64,000 bases of DNA, from positions 186,001 to 250,000 of the forward strand of contig JAEMGR010000001.1 in assembly GCA_016458225.1 (NCBI GenBank). Direction: 5' to 3'. A program made the translations under genes and the position numbers. The notes below the pieces were generated by a model. It ran no database searches, was not told where the DNA came from, and saw only the letters and a program-made list of their open reading frames with translations. This stretch comes from Myxococcaceae bacterium JPH2. Lineage in GTDB: Bacteria; Myxococcota; Myxococcia; Myxococcales; Myxococcaceae. Shown here piece by piece: positions 32,084 through 40,531 of this stretch (position 1 is its first letter; the number at the start of each line of letters is the position of its first letter).

Positions 32084-34159
32084 CTAGTAGTTCCGGAGAT
32101 CGTCTTCGTCGATGGCGGGCTTCTTCTTCGGTTCCTCGCGCTTGCGCTTCTCCTCTTCCTCGCGCTTGCGCTTCTCCTCTTCCTCGCGCTTGAGGCGGGC
32201 TTCGTCCTCCGCCTTGCGCTGCGTGTCGCCCTGCTTGCGCTGCACTTCGTCCTGCTTCTGCTGCGCGGCCGCTTCGCGCTTGAGGCGGGCCTCCTCCTTC
32301 TTGCGCTGCAGCTCGTCCTTCTTGCGCTGCGCCTCTTCCTTCCGGCGCTGAGCAGCCTCCTCGCGCTTGAGGCGGGCCTCCTCGAGGCGCCGCTTGCGCT
32401 CCTGAAGCGCCTTCTCACGGCGCGTCAGCGGGCGCTCCGGCGGGGGCGCGGGGGCTGGAGCGGGCTGCGGCGCCGCGGGTGTCTCGGCGGGCGCCACCGG
32501 CTCGAAGTCGGGCGCGGCGGCGGGCGCCACGGACTCAGCGGCGGGGCGCGCCGGTGCGACAGGCTCGGCCGCGGGAGTCGCCAGCTGCTTCGTGGGGGTG
32601 GGCGCCGCGGCGGGCGCGGGCGTCGGCGTCGGCTCGCGCGTCTGCGTTCCCTTGGGCGGGGGCGGCATCGACAGCGAGCGAGAGGACGCGGGCGTCGCGG
32701 CCGGACGCGCCGGGGGCGGCGATGCGCGCGAGCCCTTCGACGAGGACGTGCCTGAGCTGCCGCTCGTGAAGGACAGGTAGCCACCGATGCCGGCGGAGAC
32801 GAGGCCCGCCAGGAGCCCCACGTCCGCCACCAGGGCGTACGTCTTGCCCGTGTCCTTGAGGTCCTGGGCGCGCGGGCTCACCTGCGGCGTCCGCTTGAAG
32901 GTGTCCTGCTTCGAGGAGGCCTCGAGCCCGAAGTAGATGCCACCGGCCAGCAGCGCCGCGCCCGTGGCCAGCAGCACGTAGCCCGCGGTGCGACGTCCTG
33001 AACTCGCGCCGCCGGAGAAGTGCTTGAGCGGCTTGCCGTTCACGCGCGCCGCGTCGGCGGCCACCAGGTCCGTCAGCAGCCCCTGCGAGCCCGTGGCCAT
33101 CGCGTCCCCGCGCGGCACCGGTCCCTGGCCATAAGCGAGGTTGTGTCCATCCGCCGCGTCCAGGCGCAGCCCCGTGACGTCCAGCGGCGCCGTGCCCGGG
33201 CCACCGCGAACCAGCAGCGCCAGGACCTGGGGCACGCCCGCGAGCGAAGCCAGCTCCGCGAGCGCGAGGTCGCGATCCGGCCCGTTCGGGGTCTTCACCA
33301 CGCGCTGGGTGAGCGCGTCCACGCGCGTCTGCGCGGGCAGGCGCTGGAGCGTGAAGGAGACCTCGCCCTCACGCGCGCGGCCCTGGGTCAGCGCATGGCC
33401 AGGCGCCAGCAGCGTGACGTAGTGGTCCGCGAGCGGCAGGCCCGTCACCGCGACAGGCGTCACGCCGCGGAAGACGCCGTCCACGTAGACCTCGGCGGGC
33501 ACCGGCTGCGAGCGGATCTGGAACGAGCTGGGGTTCGCGGCGAGAAGGGCCTTGCGCTCCTTCTCCACCATCGACACTTCCTCGGGCGGGAAGAAGTTGG
33601 GCGAGAACTGCGCGCGGGGGTCCACCGCCAGCACGGCCCGCATCTCCAGCTCGGCGGCCTTGTTCTCACCGTTGGCCACCTGCGACGCGGCCTTCATCAC
33701 CCGCGCGTGGCTCAGCTCGGTGAAGTGCCGAGACAGGTCGCTCTGCTCGTAGGCGCGGACCGCCTTGTCGAACTGCTGGAGCGCCTTCTGCGTGTCCAGT
33801 TCGTCGTAGGCGTGCAGTCCTTCCTTGATGGCGGCGGCGCCCTCCTCGGCCTTGGCCTCGCGGGACTGGGCGCCATCGGCGTCCAGCGCGTCCGCCATCC
33901 GGACTGGCTCCAACCGCCCGGAGCGGGCCAGGGCCTGCTCGGCCCAATAGGACAGCCGGAGCGCATCCTCGCGAGCCGACGGATCCAACGGCACGGCCAC
34001 CACCGTCACCCGGGGGCCGGTGGCCGCCGGAAGCGACTGGGGCACGAGCCGCAAGGTCATGTGCTGCGGCTGTGCCGCCGCGGGCCCCACGGCCAACAGT
34101 CCCACCAGCCAGCCGCTCAGCGCCGCGTGCATCGCACGATTGAAAGGACGTCGAATCAC
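32084..34159 (-). CDS. PEGA/TPR envelope protein with charged helical tail
   Basis: 691 aa starting at GTG 34159 (GAGGGTG six bases upstream). Signal peptide to about residue 29 (GWLVGLLAVGPAAA); a TPR-like helical region about 110-200 (AAIKEGLHAYDELDTQKALQ); a PEGA domain about 215-260 (PVPAEVYVDGVFRGVTPVAV); two TM helices about 405-475 (YVLLATGAALLAGGIYFGLE; ADVGLLAGLVSAGIGGYLSF); a Ala/Pro-rich linker; and a highly charged C-terminal region of about 110 residues built of repeated EARLKREEAAQRRKEEAQRK and KRKREEEE units, likely a single alpha helix. The signal plus two TM segments put both ends on the periplasmic side. Probably a structural envelope or motility-scaffold protein; no enzyme motif. 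Confidence 0.8.
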   Translation of the reverse strand: MIRRPFNRAMHAALSGWLVGLLAVGPAAAQPQHMTLRLVPQSLPAATGPRVTVVAVPLDPSAREDALRLSYWAEQALARSGRLEPVRMADALDADGAQSREAKAEEGAAAIKEGLHAYDELDTQKALQQFDKAVRAYEQSDLSRHFTELSHARVMKAASQVANGENKAAELEMRAVLAVDPRAQFSPNFFPPEEVSMVEKERKALLAANPSSFQIRSQPVPAEVYVDGVFRGVTPVAVTGLPLADHYVTLLAPGHALTQGRAREGEVSFTLQRLPAQTRVDALTQRVVKTPNGPDRDLALAELASLAGVPQVLALLVRGGPGTAPLDVTGLRLDAADGHNLAYGQGPVPRGDAMATGSQGLLTDLVAADAARVNGKPLKHFSGGASSGRRTAGYVLLATGAALLAGGIYFGLEASSKQDTFKRTPQVSPRAQDLKDTGKTYALVADVGLLAGLVSAGIGGYLSFTSGSSGTSSSKGSRASPPPARPAATPASSRSLSMPPPPKGTQTREPTPTPAPAAAPTPTKQLATPAAEPVAPARPAAESVAPAAAPDFEPVAPAETPAAPQPAPAPAPPPERPLTRREKALQERKRRLEEARLKREEAAQRRKEEAQRKKDELQRKKEEARLKREAAAQQKQDEVQRKQGDTQRKAEDEARLKREEEEKRKREEEEKRKREEPKKKPAIDEDDLRNY
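32138..32185 (-). repeat. Two perfect 24-bp tandem repeats
   Basis: Two identical 24-bp units (GCGCTTGCGCTTCTCCTCTTCCTC on the plus strand in two copies) inside the charged-tail coding region, encoding two KRKREEEE units. Longer similar but diverged units extend to about 32400. Confidence 0.75.
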
Positions 34160-34224
34160 TCTGTCACCCTCGCTCGTCGCGAATTACACGCACTGGGCGC
34201 CAGAATGCCAGAGGGGAAAGGGCT

Positions 34225-35586
34225 TTAACGACCCGCCGAGCCCCCCGGGGGCCGATTTGCCGGCCTCGGCGGGCCCGCGGACACGCCGTGGAGGTAGTTG
34301 AGGGCCACCCGCAGCTGCCAGTCCGAGAGCTTCGCGGTGACGTCCCAGTCCCTCAGGTTCGCCGGCAGCGTCTGCGGCGCCGCGCTCGTTTCGGTCGCCA
34401 CCGCGGGCTCGGCCTTGAAGTGACGCCGCAGGTCCTTCTCCCGCACGGAATCCCGGCCCGCCTTGCCGTTGGGGTCCTCTGGCACGAGGAAGTCCGGGGT
34501 GATGCCCTTCTCCTGGATGCTGCGGCCCTTGGGCGTGTAGTAGCGCGCGATGGTCAGCTTCAGCCCCGAGCCATCCTCCAGCTCGATGACGGTCTGCACG
34601 CTGCCCTTGCCGAACGTCTGCGTGCCCATGATGACGGCGCGCCCGTGGTCCTGGAGCGCGCCCGCGACAATCTCCGAGGCCGAGGCGCTGCCCGCGTTGA
34701 CGAGCACCACCAGCGGATAGTCCTTCTCCGTGTCCCGGTCCCGGCTGCGCTCCTCGGTGGCGTTGCGGCCGTCGCGCCCGCGGGTGGTGACGATGAGCAG
34801 GTTGCCGGGCAGGAAGCGGTCGCTCATGGCCACGGCTTGATCCAACAAGCCGCCCGGGTTGTTGCGCAGATCCAACACCAGCCCCTGCAGCTCCTTGCCG
34901 CCATTGAGCCCGCGCAGCCGATCCAGCTCCTTGCGCAGGTACAGGTCCGTGCGGTCCTGGAAGTTCTTCACCTTGATGTGGCCGATGCCGTCGTAGAGCG
35001 CGCCCTCCACCGACACGATGCGGATGTGGTCGCGGATGATGGCGATCTCCTGGGGCGCGTTGAAGCCCGCGCGCATCACCGTGAGCAGCACGCGCCCTCC
35101 CGCCGGACCGCGCATCTTCTGCATCGCGCGCCCCACGTCCATGCCCTGCGTGCTCTCTCCGTCGATGCCCAGCAGCTCGTCGCCGGCCTTGATGCCCGCG
35201 CGCGCCGCGGGCGTGTCATCGATGGGGGCGACCACGACGATGTGCTCGGCCTTGCGGGCAATCTCGATGCCCAGCCCGCCGAACTCCCCCGACGTGTCGA
35301 TCTTCATCTCCCGGAAGACTTCCGGCGGCATGTAGAGCGTGTGCGGATCCAGCGTCTCCAACATGCCCTGGATGGCGCCGTGGATGAGCCGCGCGCGGTC
35401 CGGCTGCTCCACGTAGTTGTTCTCCACGTAGGAGAGCACCCGCGCGAACAACTCGAGCTGGCGGTAGGCCGAGTCGTCCTTCTCGACGACGCGCGCGGGC
35501 GTGCCCTCCGCGAGCGCCGACATGGGCACTCCCAGGAGCACGAGGGCCGCCAGCATCCCACGCCACGGTTGCAGAAGCCCTGTCAC
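34225..35586 (-). CDS. S41-family C-terminal processing protease (CtpA-like)
   Basis: Periplasmic serine protease. Signal peptide (MLAALVLLGVPMSALAEG region), an N-terminal helical cap, a PDZ domain about 95-180 (GGLGIEIARKAEHIVVVAPI, AGIKAGDELLGIDGE), then the S41 core with catalytic Ser302 in NAGSASASEIVAGALQD and Lys327 in TFGKGSVQ, exactly 25 residues apart as in known members. The 60-residue C-terminal region ends in PPRPANRPPGGSAGR. GTG at 35586 is the start. It is the last of a same-strand series ftsE-ftsX-envC-hydrolase-ctpA; such proteases are known to process envelope and cell-division or cell-wall proteins, but the substrate here is unknown. Confidence 0.92.
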   Translation of the reverse strand: MTGLLQPWRGMLAALVLLGVPMSALAEGTPARVVEKDDSAYRQLELFARVLSYVENNYVEQPDRARLIHGAIQGMLETLDPHTLYMPPEVFREMKIDTSGEFGGLGIEIARKAEHIVVVAPIDDTPAARAGIKAGDELLGIDGESTQGMDVGRAMQKMRGPAGGRVLLTVMRAGFNAPQEIAIIRDHIRIVSVEGALYDGIGHIKVKNFQDRTDLYLRKELDRLRGLNGGKELQGLVLDLRNNPGGLLDQAVAMSDRFLPGNLLIVTTRGRDGRNATEERSRDRDTEKDYPLVVLVNAGSASASEIVAGALQDHGRAVIMGTQTFGKGSVQTVIELEDGSGLKLTIARYYTPKGRSIQEKGITPDFLVPEDPNGKAGRDSVREKDLRRHFKAEPAVATETSAAPQTLPANLRDWDVTAKLSDWQLRVALNYLHGVSAGPPRPANRPPGGSAGR

Positions 35587-35673
35587 GGCGGTGCGTCCTT
35601 TCCCGGCTCGGTCGTGTGCGCCCTCGCGGCGCCCCGGCAGTCTACACCCGGTCGCGCGGGCGATTCCCGGCGC

Positions 35674-36534
35674 TCACAGCCTCGCGCGGTCCGCGAAGCG
35701 CGTGAGGTAGGACACCAGTTCGTCCGGACGCTCCATCTGCGGCACGTGGCCAAAGCCCTCCACCACGTGCACCTCCGCGTGCACCGGCAGGTGCGTGCGA
35801 TACCAGGCGAGAATCTCGGGCGGCAACAGCCGCTCACTGCCGCCCCACAGGAAGAGCACGGGCATGGCCAGGCCGCGCACGGCCTCGGGCTCCAGGCTGG
35901 CGCGCGTCTCCAGCGCCTCCTGCGTGAGCGCCTTCACGGTGTTCGTCGTGTAGAACTTGCGCAGCTCCGAGGCCAGCAACAGCGCCGGCAGTGGCGCCTT
36001 GTGGAACAGCCGCTTCGTCAGCGCGCGCGCATCCTCGGTGGTGCGCACCGAGAAGGCCCCCAAGAGCGCGCCGAGCACCGGCTCCGGCAGCTCCGCCCCC
36101 GCGGGCGCCACCAGCGCCAGGGCCTTCACCCACTGGGGACACTCGGCCGCCAGGGTGACGGACAAGGCGCCTCCCAGCGAGTTGCCCACGACCAAGGCGG
36201 GCTCCCGCACCACCTGCTCGCAGTACGCGCGCAGCACGTCGAACTGGTTGCGCACGCTCACCGGCCCGCCGCGGTACTCGCTGGAGAAGCCGTGACCCGG
36301 CAGGTCCGGTGCGAACACGCGCGAGAAGCGCCGCGCCAGCCCGAAGAACGTCCGGCCAAAGCCGTTGGCCGAGCCGCCCAGCCCATGCACCAGCAGAATC
36401 GGCGGTCCCTTGCCCTGCCCCTCGAGCTGGTAGTGGTGCACCACCTGCCCGCCCACGCGCACTGTCGAGGACTGGACACCGCGCACCATCAGCATGCGCC
36501 GCATCGCCTTCTGCATCCCGTCCATCAGGTCCAT
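35674..36534 (-). CDS. Alpha/beta hydrolase
   Basis: 286 aa. Canonical alpha/beta hydrolase: LLVHGLGGSANGFGRTFFGL with the oxyanion region, FAPDLPGHGFSS, nucleophile elbow VVGNSLGGALSV, acid region LFLWGGSERLLPPE, and catalytic His VVEGFGHVPQMERP. No lid or substrate motif identifies the substrate (esterase, lipase or haloalkane dehalogenase-like). I use ATG 36534 (AAGGAG upstream) rather than the TTG 21 bases upstream. It sits between envC and the ctpA-like gene. Confidence 0.85.
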   Translation of the reverse strand: MDLMDGMQKAMRRMLMVRGVQSSTVRVGGQVVHHYQLEGQGKGPPILLVHGLGGSANGFGRTFFGLARRFSRVFAPDLPGHGFSSEYRGGPVSVRNQFDVLRAYCEQVVREPALVVGNSLGGALSVTLAAECPQWVKALALVAPAGAELPEPVLGALLGAFSVRTTEDARALTKRLFHKAPLPALLLASELRKFYTTNTVKALTQEALETRASLEPEAVRGLAMPVLFLWGGSERLLPPEILAWYRTHLPVHAEVHVVEGFGHVPQMERPDELVSYLTRFADRARL

Positions 36535-36603
36535 GCGCCCACCGCTCCTTGCCAAGGGACTGTCCGCCGCAAGGTAATGATGCCCTGGATTCGGCGCAGC
36601 GCG

Positions 36604-37722
36604 TCAGGGAACGGGAGCCAACCAGAGCGCCGGGTCCACCGCCTGCCCCGCCTTGCGCACCTCGAAGTACAGGTAGGCGCCCTTGAGGGAGCCCGTGTCG
36701 CCCACCTCGCCCACGCTCTCGCCGGCGGCCACGTGGGCGCCCACCACGGGCGTGATGGTGGAGAGGTGCGCCATCAGGGTGTGGAAGTCATCGCCGTGGT
36801 CGAGGATGAGCAGGTTGCCGTAGCCGCGCAGCCAACCCGCGAAGACGACGGTGCCCTCGGCGACGGCGCGCACGGGTGAGCCCGAGGGCGCGCGCAGGTC
36901 CACGCCCTTCTGCACCGTGACGGTGTTGAAGCGCGGGTTCACCACCTTGCCGAAGCCCACCTCGATGACGCCCGACGCCGGACGCGGCAGCTTGCCCTTG
37001 AGCGCGCCGAAGCCGCTGGTGGCCGGGGCCTCGTGCAGGTCCTTGAGCATGCGCGTGAGGTCCGCGTCCGCGCCCTCCAATTCGCGCACCGCGCGCTTGG
37101 CCAGCTCCGCCTCGCCCGCGAGCTGCCCGACGACTTCCTCCAGCGCCTCCTGCTGCGCCTGGGCCTGCTTCGATTGCTCCTGGAGGAAGGCCACGCGCGC
37201 GGCCAGCGAGGCATGGAGGCGCTTGAGCTCGAGCGTGGCCTGACGCTGGAGCGTGGCCACGTGCTGCACGGTGCGCAGGAGCTCCAGGTCGCCGGACATG
37301 CTGGCCTCCAGGGCGCGCGCGCGCCACATGAGGGCGGAGAAGTCATCGGCGGACAGCAGCACCTCCAGCGGGCGGCGGCGCATGACGCGGTAGAGCGTGC
37401 GCAGCCGAGGCGACAGCCGGCGAAGCTGTGCGCGCAGGGCCTCGCGCAGCACCGCCTCCTCGCGCTCGGCCAGGGTGACGCGACGCCGGAAGATGGCGAG
37501 GTCCCCTTCCAGCGCGCGGACGCGACGGCGCGAGAAGGCCGCCATGTCCTCCATCAGCTCCATGCCCTCGAGCACGGAGAGCTTCTTCGATTCGATGAGC
37601 GCGAGCGTGGCGCGCTGCGCGGCCAGCTTGTCGCGCACGGCCGCGCGCTCCGCCTCCTCGTCCTTCTGGGCCCGAGCCGTGGCTGCGCCCAGCAGCAACA
37701 TGAGGGCCAGCAGCCGGCTCAT
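36604..37722 (-). CDS. EnvC-like murein hydrolase activator with degenerate LytM domain
   Basis: 372 aa. Signal peptide MSRLLALMLLLGAATARA, a long coiled coil (about 25-240: RDKLAAQRATLALIESKKLS, LARLHASLAARVAF), then a LytM/M23 domain (about 260-372). The zinc ligands of active M23 enzymes are missing: the usual HxGxD reads KGVDLRAP and the final HxH reads LYFEVR, leaving only AHLS. That is how EnvC-type activators look, which recruit and open amidases for septal peptidoglycan splitting. ATG overlaps the ftsX stop (ATGA). FtsEX is expected to control it through the membrane. Confidence 0.9.
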   Translation of the reverse strand: MSRLLALMLLLGAATARAQKDEEAERAAVRDKLAAQRATLALIESKKLSVLEGMELMEDMAAFSRRRVRALEGDLAIFRRRVTLAEREEAVLREALRAQLRRLSPRLRTLYRVMRRRPLEVLLSADDFSALMWRARALEASMSGDLELLRTVQHVATLQRQATLELKRLHASLAARVAFLQEQSKQAQAQQEALEEVVGQLAGEAELAKRAVRELEGADADLTRMLKDLHEAPATSGFGALKGKLPRPASGVIEVGFGKVVNPRFNTVTVQKGVDLRAPSGSPVRAVAEGTVVFAGWLRGYGNLLILDHGDDFHTLMAHLSTITPVVGAHVAAGESVGEVGDTGSLKGAYLYFEVRKAGQAVDPALWLAPVP

Positions 37723-38621
37723 ACGCGCAGGAAGCGCCCCACCGCGACGAAGCTGCCGCCCAGCCCGAGCCCACATCCCGCCGCCACCAACTCCAGCGCG
37801 GTACGCGGCTCCACCCACGAAGTGGAGACACCCGGGCCCAGCAGGAACGCGAACAGCGAGCCCAGCGTGGGGCCCAACACGCGACCGAAGGTCCACAGCC
37901 CGAGCAGCGCCAGCCCCGCGCCCAGCAGCCCTTGAAGCAAGCCCTCCAGCAGGAAGGGCGCCTTGACGAAGCGGTCCGTGGCGCCCACCAGCTTCTGGAT
38001 TTCGATCTCCTCGCGCCGCGAGTAGATGGCGAGCTGGAGCGTCGCCGCGACGATGATGACGGTCGTCCCCAGCACCACGAGGAAGGCCACCAGCGCACCG
38101 AAGCGCAGTGCCCGCGCGATGGCGGACAAGCGCTCCACCGCGGCCTCTCCGTAGTCCACGGAGGTGACACCGGGCTGGGCGCGCAGCTCCTTCGCGAGCA
38201 CGCGCAGCGCCTCGGGCGAACGCCGCTCCGGAGGCACGCGCACCTCCAACGTCGCGGGCAGCGGGTTCTCGGGCAGCTCGGCCAAGGCCTCGCCCAGGTC
38301 ACCCAGTTCGCGACGAAGCCGAGCCAGCGCGGCCTCGGGAGGCACCACCGTCACGTCGCCCACGTGGAGCTGCTGGACGCGCTCGTGCACGCCGTGCACT
38401 TCGTCCTCGCCCAGCTCGGGGGCCAGGTACACCGTCACCTCCACCTCGCCCCCGAGCGAGGACAGGAGGTTGTCCACCACCCGCGAAGCCCCGCGCGTCA
38501 GCCCCGCCGCGAACAGCGCGATGGCGATGGTGGACACCGCGATGAAGTGGACGAACGGCGCGTGCCGCAGTCCTCCGGCCGCCGAGCGCCAGAAGTACGC
38601 CGTCTTCGCCAGCGCGCTCAT
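37719..38621 (-). CDS. ftsX: Cell division ABC permease FtsX
   Basis: 300 aa. Short cytoplasmic N-terminus, TM1 (FIAVSTIAIALFAAGLT), a periplasmic loop (about 50-165: GEVEVTVYLAPELGEDEV ... RSPEALRVLAKELRAQPGVT), then three TM helices (FGALVAFLVVLGTTVIIVAA; EGLLQGLLGAGLALLGLWTF; TALELVAAGCGLGLGG). The SRREEIEIQKLVGATDRFVK stretch before TM3 is the ATPase-facing coupling segment of FtsX. Its ATG overlaps the ftsE stop as ATGA and its stop overlaps envC. Confidence 0.94.
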   Translation of the reverse strand: MSALAKTAYFWRSAAGGLRHAPFVHFIAVSTIAIALFAAGLTRGASRVVDNLLSSLGGEVEVTVYLAPELGEDEVHGVHERVQQLHVGDVTVVPPEAALARLRRELGDLGEALAELPENPLPATLEVRVPPERRSPEALRVLAKELRAQPGVTSVDYGEAAVERLSAIARALRFGALVAFLVVLGTTVIIVAATLQLAIYSRREEIEIQKLVGATDRFVKAPFLLEGLLQGLLGAGLALLGLWTFGRVLGPTLGSLFAFLLGPGVSTSWVEPRTALELVAAGCGLGLGGSFVAVGRFLRV

Positions 38622-39310
38622 ACCGCCATCCGGCGCGCTGCCTTGACGCCGTCCTCGTCGGAGACGATCTGCCCGCGCTCCAGCCGCACCGTGCGCTTCT
38701 GATAGCGCGACAGCAGCGTGGCGTCGTGGGTGGCCACCACCACGGTGGTGCCGCGGATGTTGACCTGGGTGAGCAGGTCCATGATCTCGACCGTGAGCGC
38801 CGGGTCCAGGTTCCCGGTGGGCTCGTCCGCGAGCAGGATGGTCGGATCGTTCACCAGCGCGCGGGCAATCACCACGCGCTGCTGCTCGCCACCGGAGAGT
38901 CGCAAGGGCAGCGCATCCGCCTTGTGCTCCAGGCCCACCAGCTTGAGCATGCGGCGCACCTTCTCGCGGCCCTCGGCGCGCGGCACGCCCAGCACGTCCA
39001 ACGTGAAGCCCACGTTGTCCGCCACCGAGCGGTGCGGCAGCAGCTTGAAGTCCTGGAACACGACGCCGATGTTGCGCCGCAGGTACGGCACGGCGGACTC
39101 GCGGATGCGCGCGATGTTGCGCCCGCCCACCAGGATTTGCCCCTTGGTGGCCTTCTCGCCGCAGAAGATGAGCTTGAGCAGCGTCGTCTTGCCCGCGCCG
39201 GACGGGCCCGTGAGGAAGACGAACTCGCCCTTCTCCACGTTCAGGTTGATGTCCTGGAGCACCGGCGGATCGCCGGGATACGCCTTGTACACGTGGAAGA
39301 ACTGAATCAT
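38618..39310 (-). CDS. ftsE: Cell division ATP-binding protein FtsE
   Basis: 230 aa from ATG 39310 (MIQFFHVYKAYPG). Complete ABC ATPase: Walker A GPSGAGKTTLLKL, Q-loop region, signature LSGGEQQRVVIARALVN, Walker B ILLADEPTGNLDP, H-loop VVATHD. The start before FHVYKAYPG is the normal FtsE N-terminus; an extended frame would add 17 odd residues. It heads the operon ftsE-ftsX-envC with ATGA overlaps. FtsEX couples ATP hydrolysis to activation of septal cell-wall hydrolases. Confidence 0.95.
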   Translation of the reverse strand: MIQFFHVYKAYPGDPPVLQDINLNVEKGEFVFLTGPSGAGKTTLLKLIFCGEKATKGQILVGGRNIARIRESAVPYLRRNIGVVFQDFKLLPHRSVADNVGFTLDVLGVPRAEGREKVRRMLKLVGLEHKADALPLRLSGGEQQRVVIARALVNDPTILLADEPTGNLDPALTVEIMDLLTQVNIRGTTVVVATHDATLLSRYQKRTVRLERGQIVSDEDGVKAARRMAV

Positions 39311-39382
39311 GGCCGGGGCGTGGGTCGCTGAACCTACCACGTCCCGGCTGGGCCGCCGCATGCACGTCGTGCGGGGGCCGCC

Positions 39383-40390
39383 TCACTTCCTGCGTGCCGA
39401 GGCCCGAGGTGCGCCCCGCGCCTTCACGGCCCGCCCGTGTGAGCCCGCTTGAGCCCGCGAGGGAGCGGCCACCGGAGGCGTCCGCCACACATCCCAAGGT
39501 GGCTCCCCGGCGAACCGGTCCACGAGGAAGTCGATGAAAGTGCGCACCTTCGCGGAGAGGTGGCGTCCGCGCGGGTACACCGCGTGGATGCCCACCTCCG
39601 CGGGCGAGTGCGCAGGCAGCAAGCGCACCAGACGTCCCGCGGCCACGTCCTCACCGACGAGGAAGCTGGGCGTCAGCGAGACGCCGAGGCCCTTCAGTAA
39701 GGCCACGCGCAGCAGCTCCCCATTGCTGGCGGTCAGCCGGCCCCCCACTCGAACCACGGACTCCTGCCCGTCCTCGCCGAGAAACCGCCACTCCCCCGGA
39801 GTCGCCCGGTACGCGTACTCCAGACACTCATGATGGGCGAGGTCCGCGGGGATTCGCGGCATGCCCGCGCGCGCCACATACGCCGGCGTCGCGCAGAGGA
39901 TGGAGCGACTGGGCGCAAGCCGCCGCGCCACGAGGCTCGAGTCCGGCAGCGCCCCGATGCGGATGGCGACATCGATGCCCTCCTCCACGAGGTCCACCTT
40001 CCGGTCGTTGAGCGTGATGTCCATGGCCACCTCCGGATACGCGAGCAGGTAGTCCGCGATGGCCGACGACAAGTGGCGCGTGCCGAAGGAGATGGGCGCG
40101 TTCACCTTCAAGCGCCCGCGCGGCACCGCCTGCTGCGCGCCCGCCGCGCCCCGAGCCTCCTCCACGTCCTCGAGGATGCGCAGACAGCGGGCGTGGAAGC
40201 CCGCGCCGACCTCCGTGAGGCTCAACTTCCGCGTGGTGCGGTGGAGCAGCCGCGCGCCCAGCCAGTCCTCCAGCGTGGTGAGGTGATGACTGACGCCCGC
40301 GGGAGACAAGCCCAGCTCGCGCGCCGCTTGCGAGAGGCTCCCGCTCGCGACCACCTTGGTGAACACCGCCATGCTCGTCATGCGGTCCAT
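39383..40390 (-). CDS. LysR-type transcriptional regulator
   Basis: 335 aa. N-terminal winged helix (MTSMAVFTKVVASGSLSQAA with LGLSPAGVSHHLTTLEDWLG) and a LysR substrate domain from about residue 90. The last 35 residues are a basic, Ala/Arg/Pro-rich tail (SRAQAGSHGRAVKARGAPRA). Divergently transcribed from an SDR gene (142 bases), the usual arrangement of a LysR regulator and its target. A T-N11-A half-palindrome lies 18 bases upstream of its start. Confidence 0.93.
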   Translation of the reverse strand: MDRMTSMAVFTKVVASGSLSQAARELGLSPAGVSHHLTTLEDWLGARLLHRTTRKLSLTEVGAGFHARCLRILEDVEEARGAAGAQQAVPRGRLKVNAPISFGTRHLSSAIADYLLAYPEVAMDITLNDRKVDLVEEGIDVAIRIGALPDSSLVARRLAPSRSILCATPAYVARAGMPRIPADLAHHECLEYAYRATPGEWRFLGEDGQESVVRVGGRLTASNGELLRVALLKGLGVSLTPSFLVGEDVAAGRLVRLLPAHSPAEVGIHAVYPRGRHLSAKVRTFIDFLVDRFAGEPPWDVWRTPPVAAPSRAQAGSHGRAVKARGAPRASARRK

Positions 40391-40407
40391 CGCGCCTCCG
40401 CCCGGCT

Positions 40408-40422
40408 TTCAGGAAGGCTGAA
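40408..40422. promoter_or_regulatory. Candidate LysR binding site (T-N11-A)
   Basis: TTCAG-N5-CTGAA, an interrupted inverted repeat containing T-N11-A, 18 bases upstream of the regulator and 110 bases from the divergent SDR gene. A second short inverted repeat (GGAAGG / CCTTCC) overlaps it. The match to the LysR box is formal only. Confidence 0.4.
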
Positions 40423-40531
40423 GAGTCCTTCCAACGCGGTCCCAGTTATCAACCCGCCACGCATCGCGCATTCCTTCTCCATCAACCGGGCCGCTCCACA
40501 CGGACGCGGCCTTGCCAGGAGAGAGCACGCG

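Noticed and set aside
39830-40531. Extension of the SDR gene upstream over the LysR gene
   Set aside because: Antisense to the regulator; the ATG 40532 has a good ribosome site and starts the normal SDR N-terminus.
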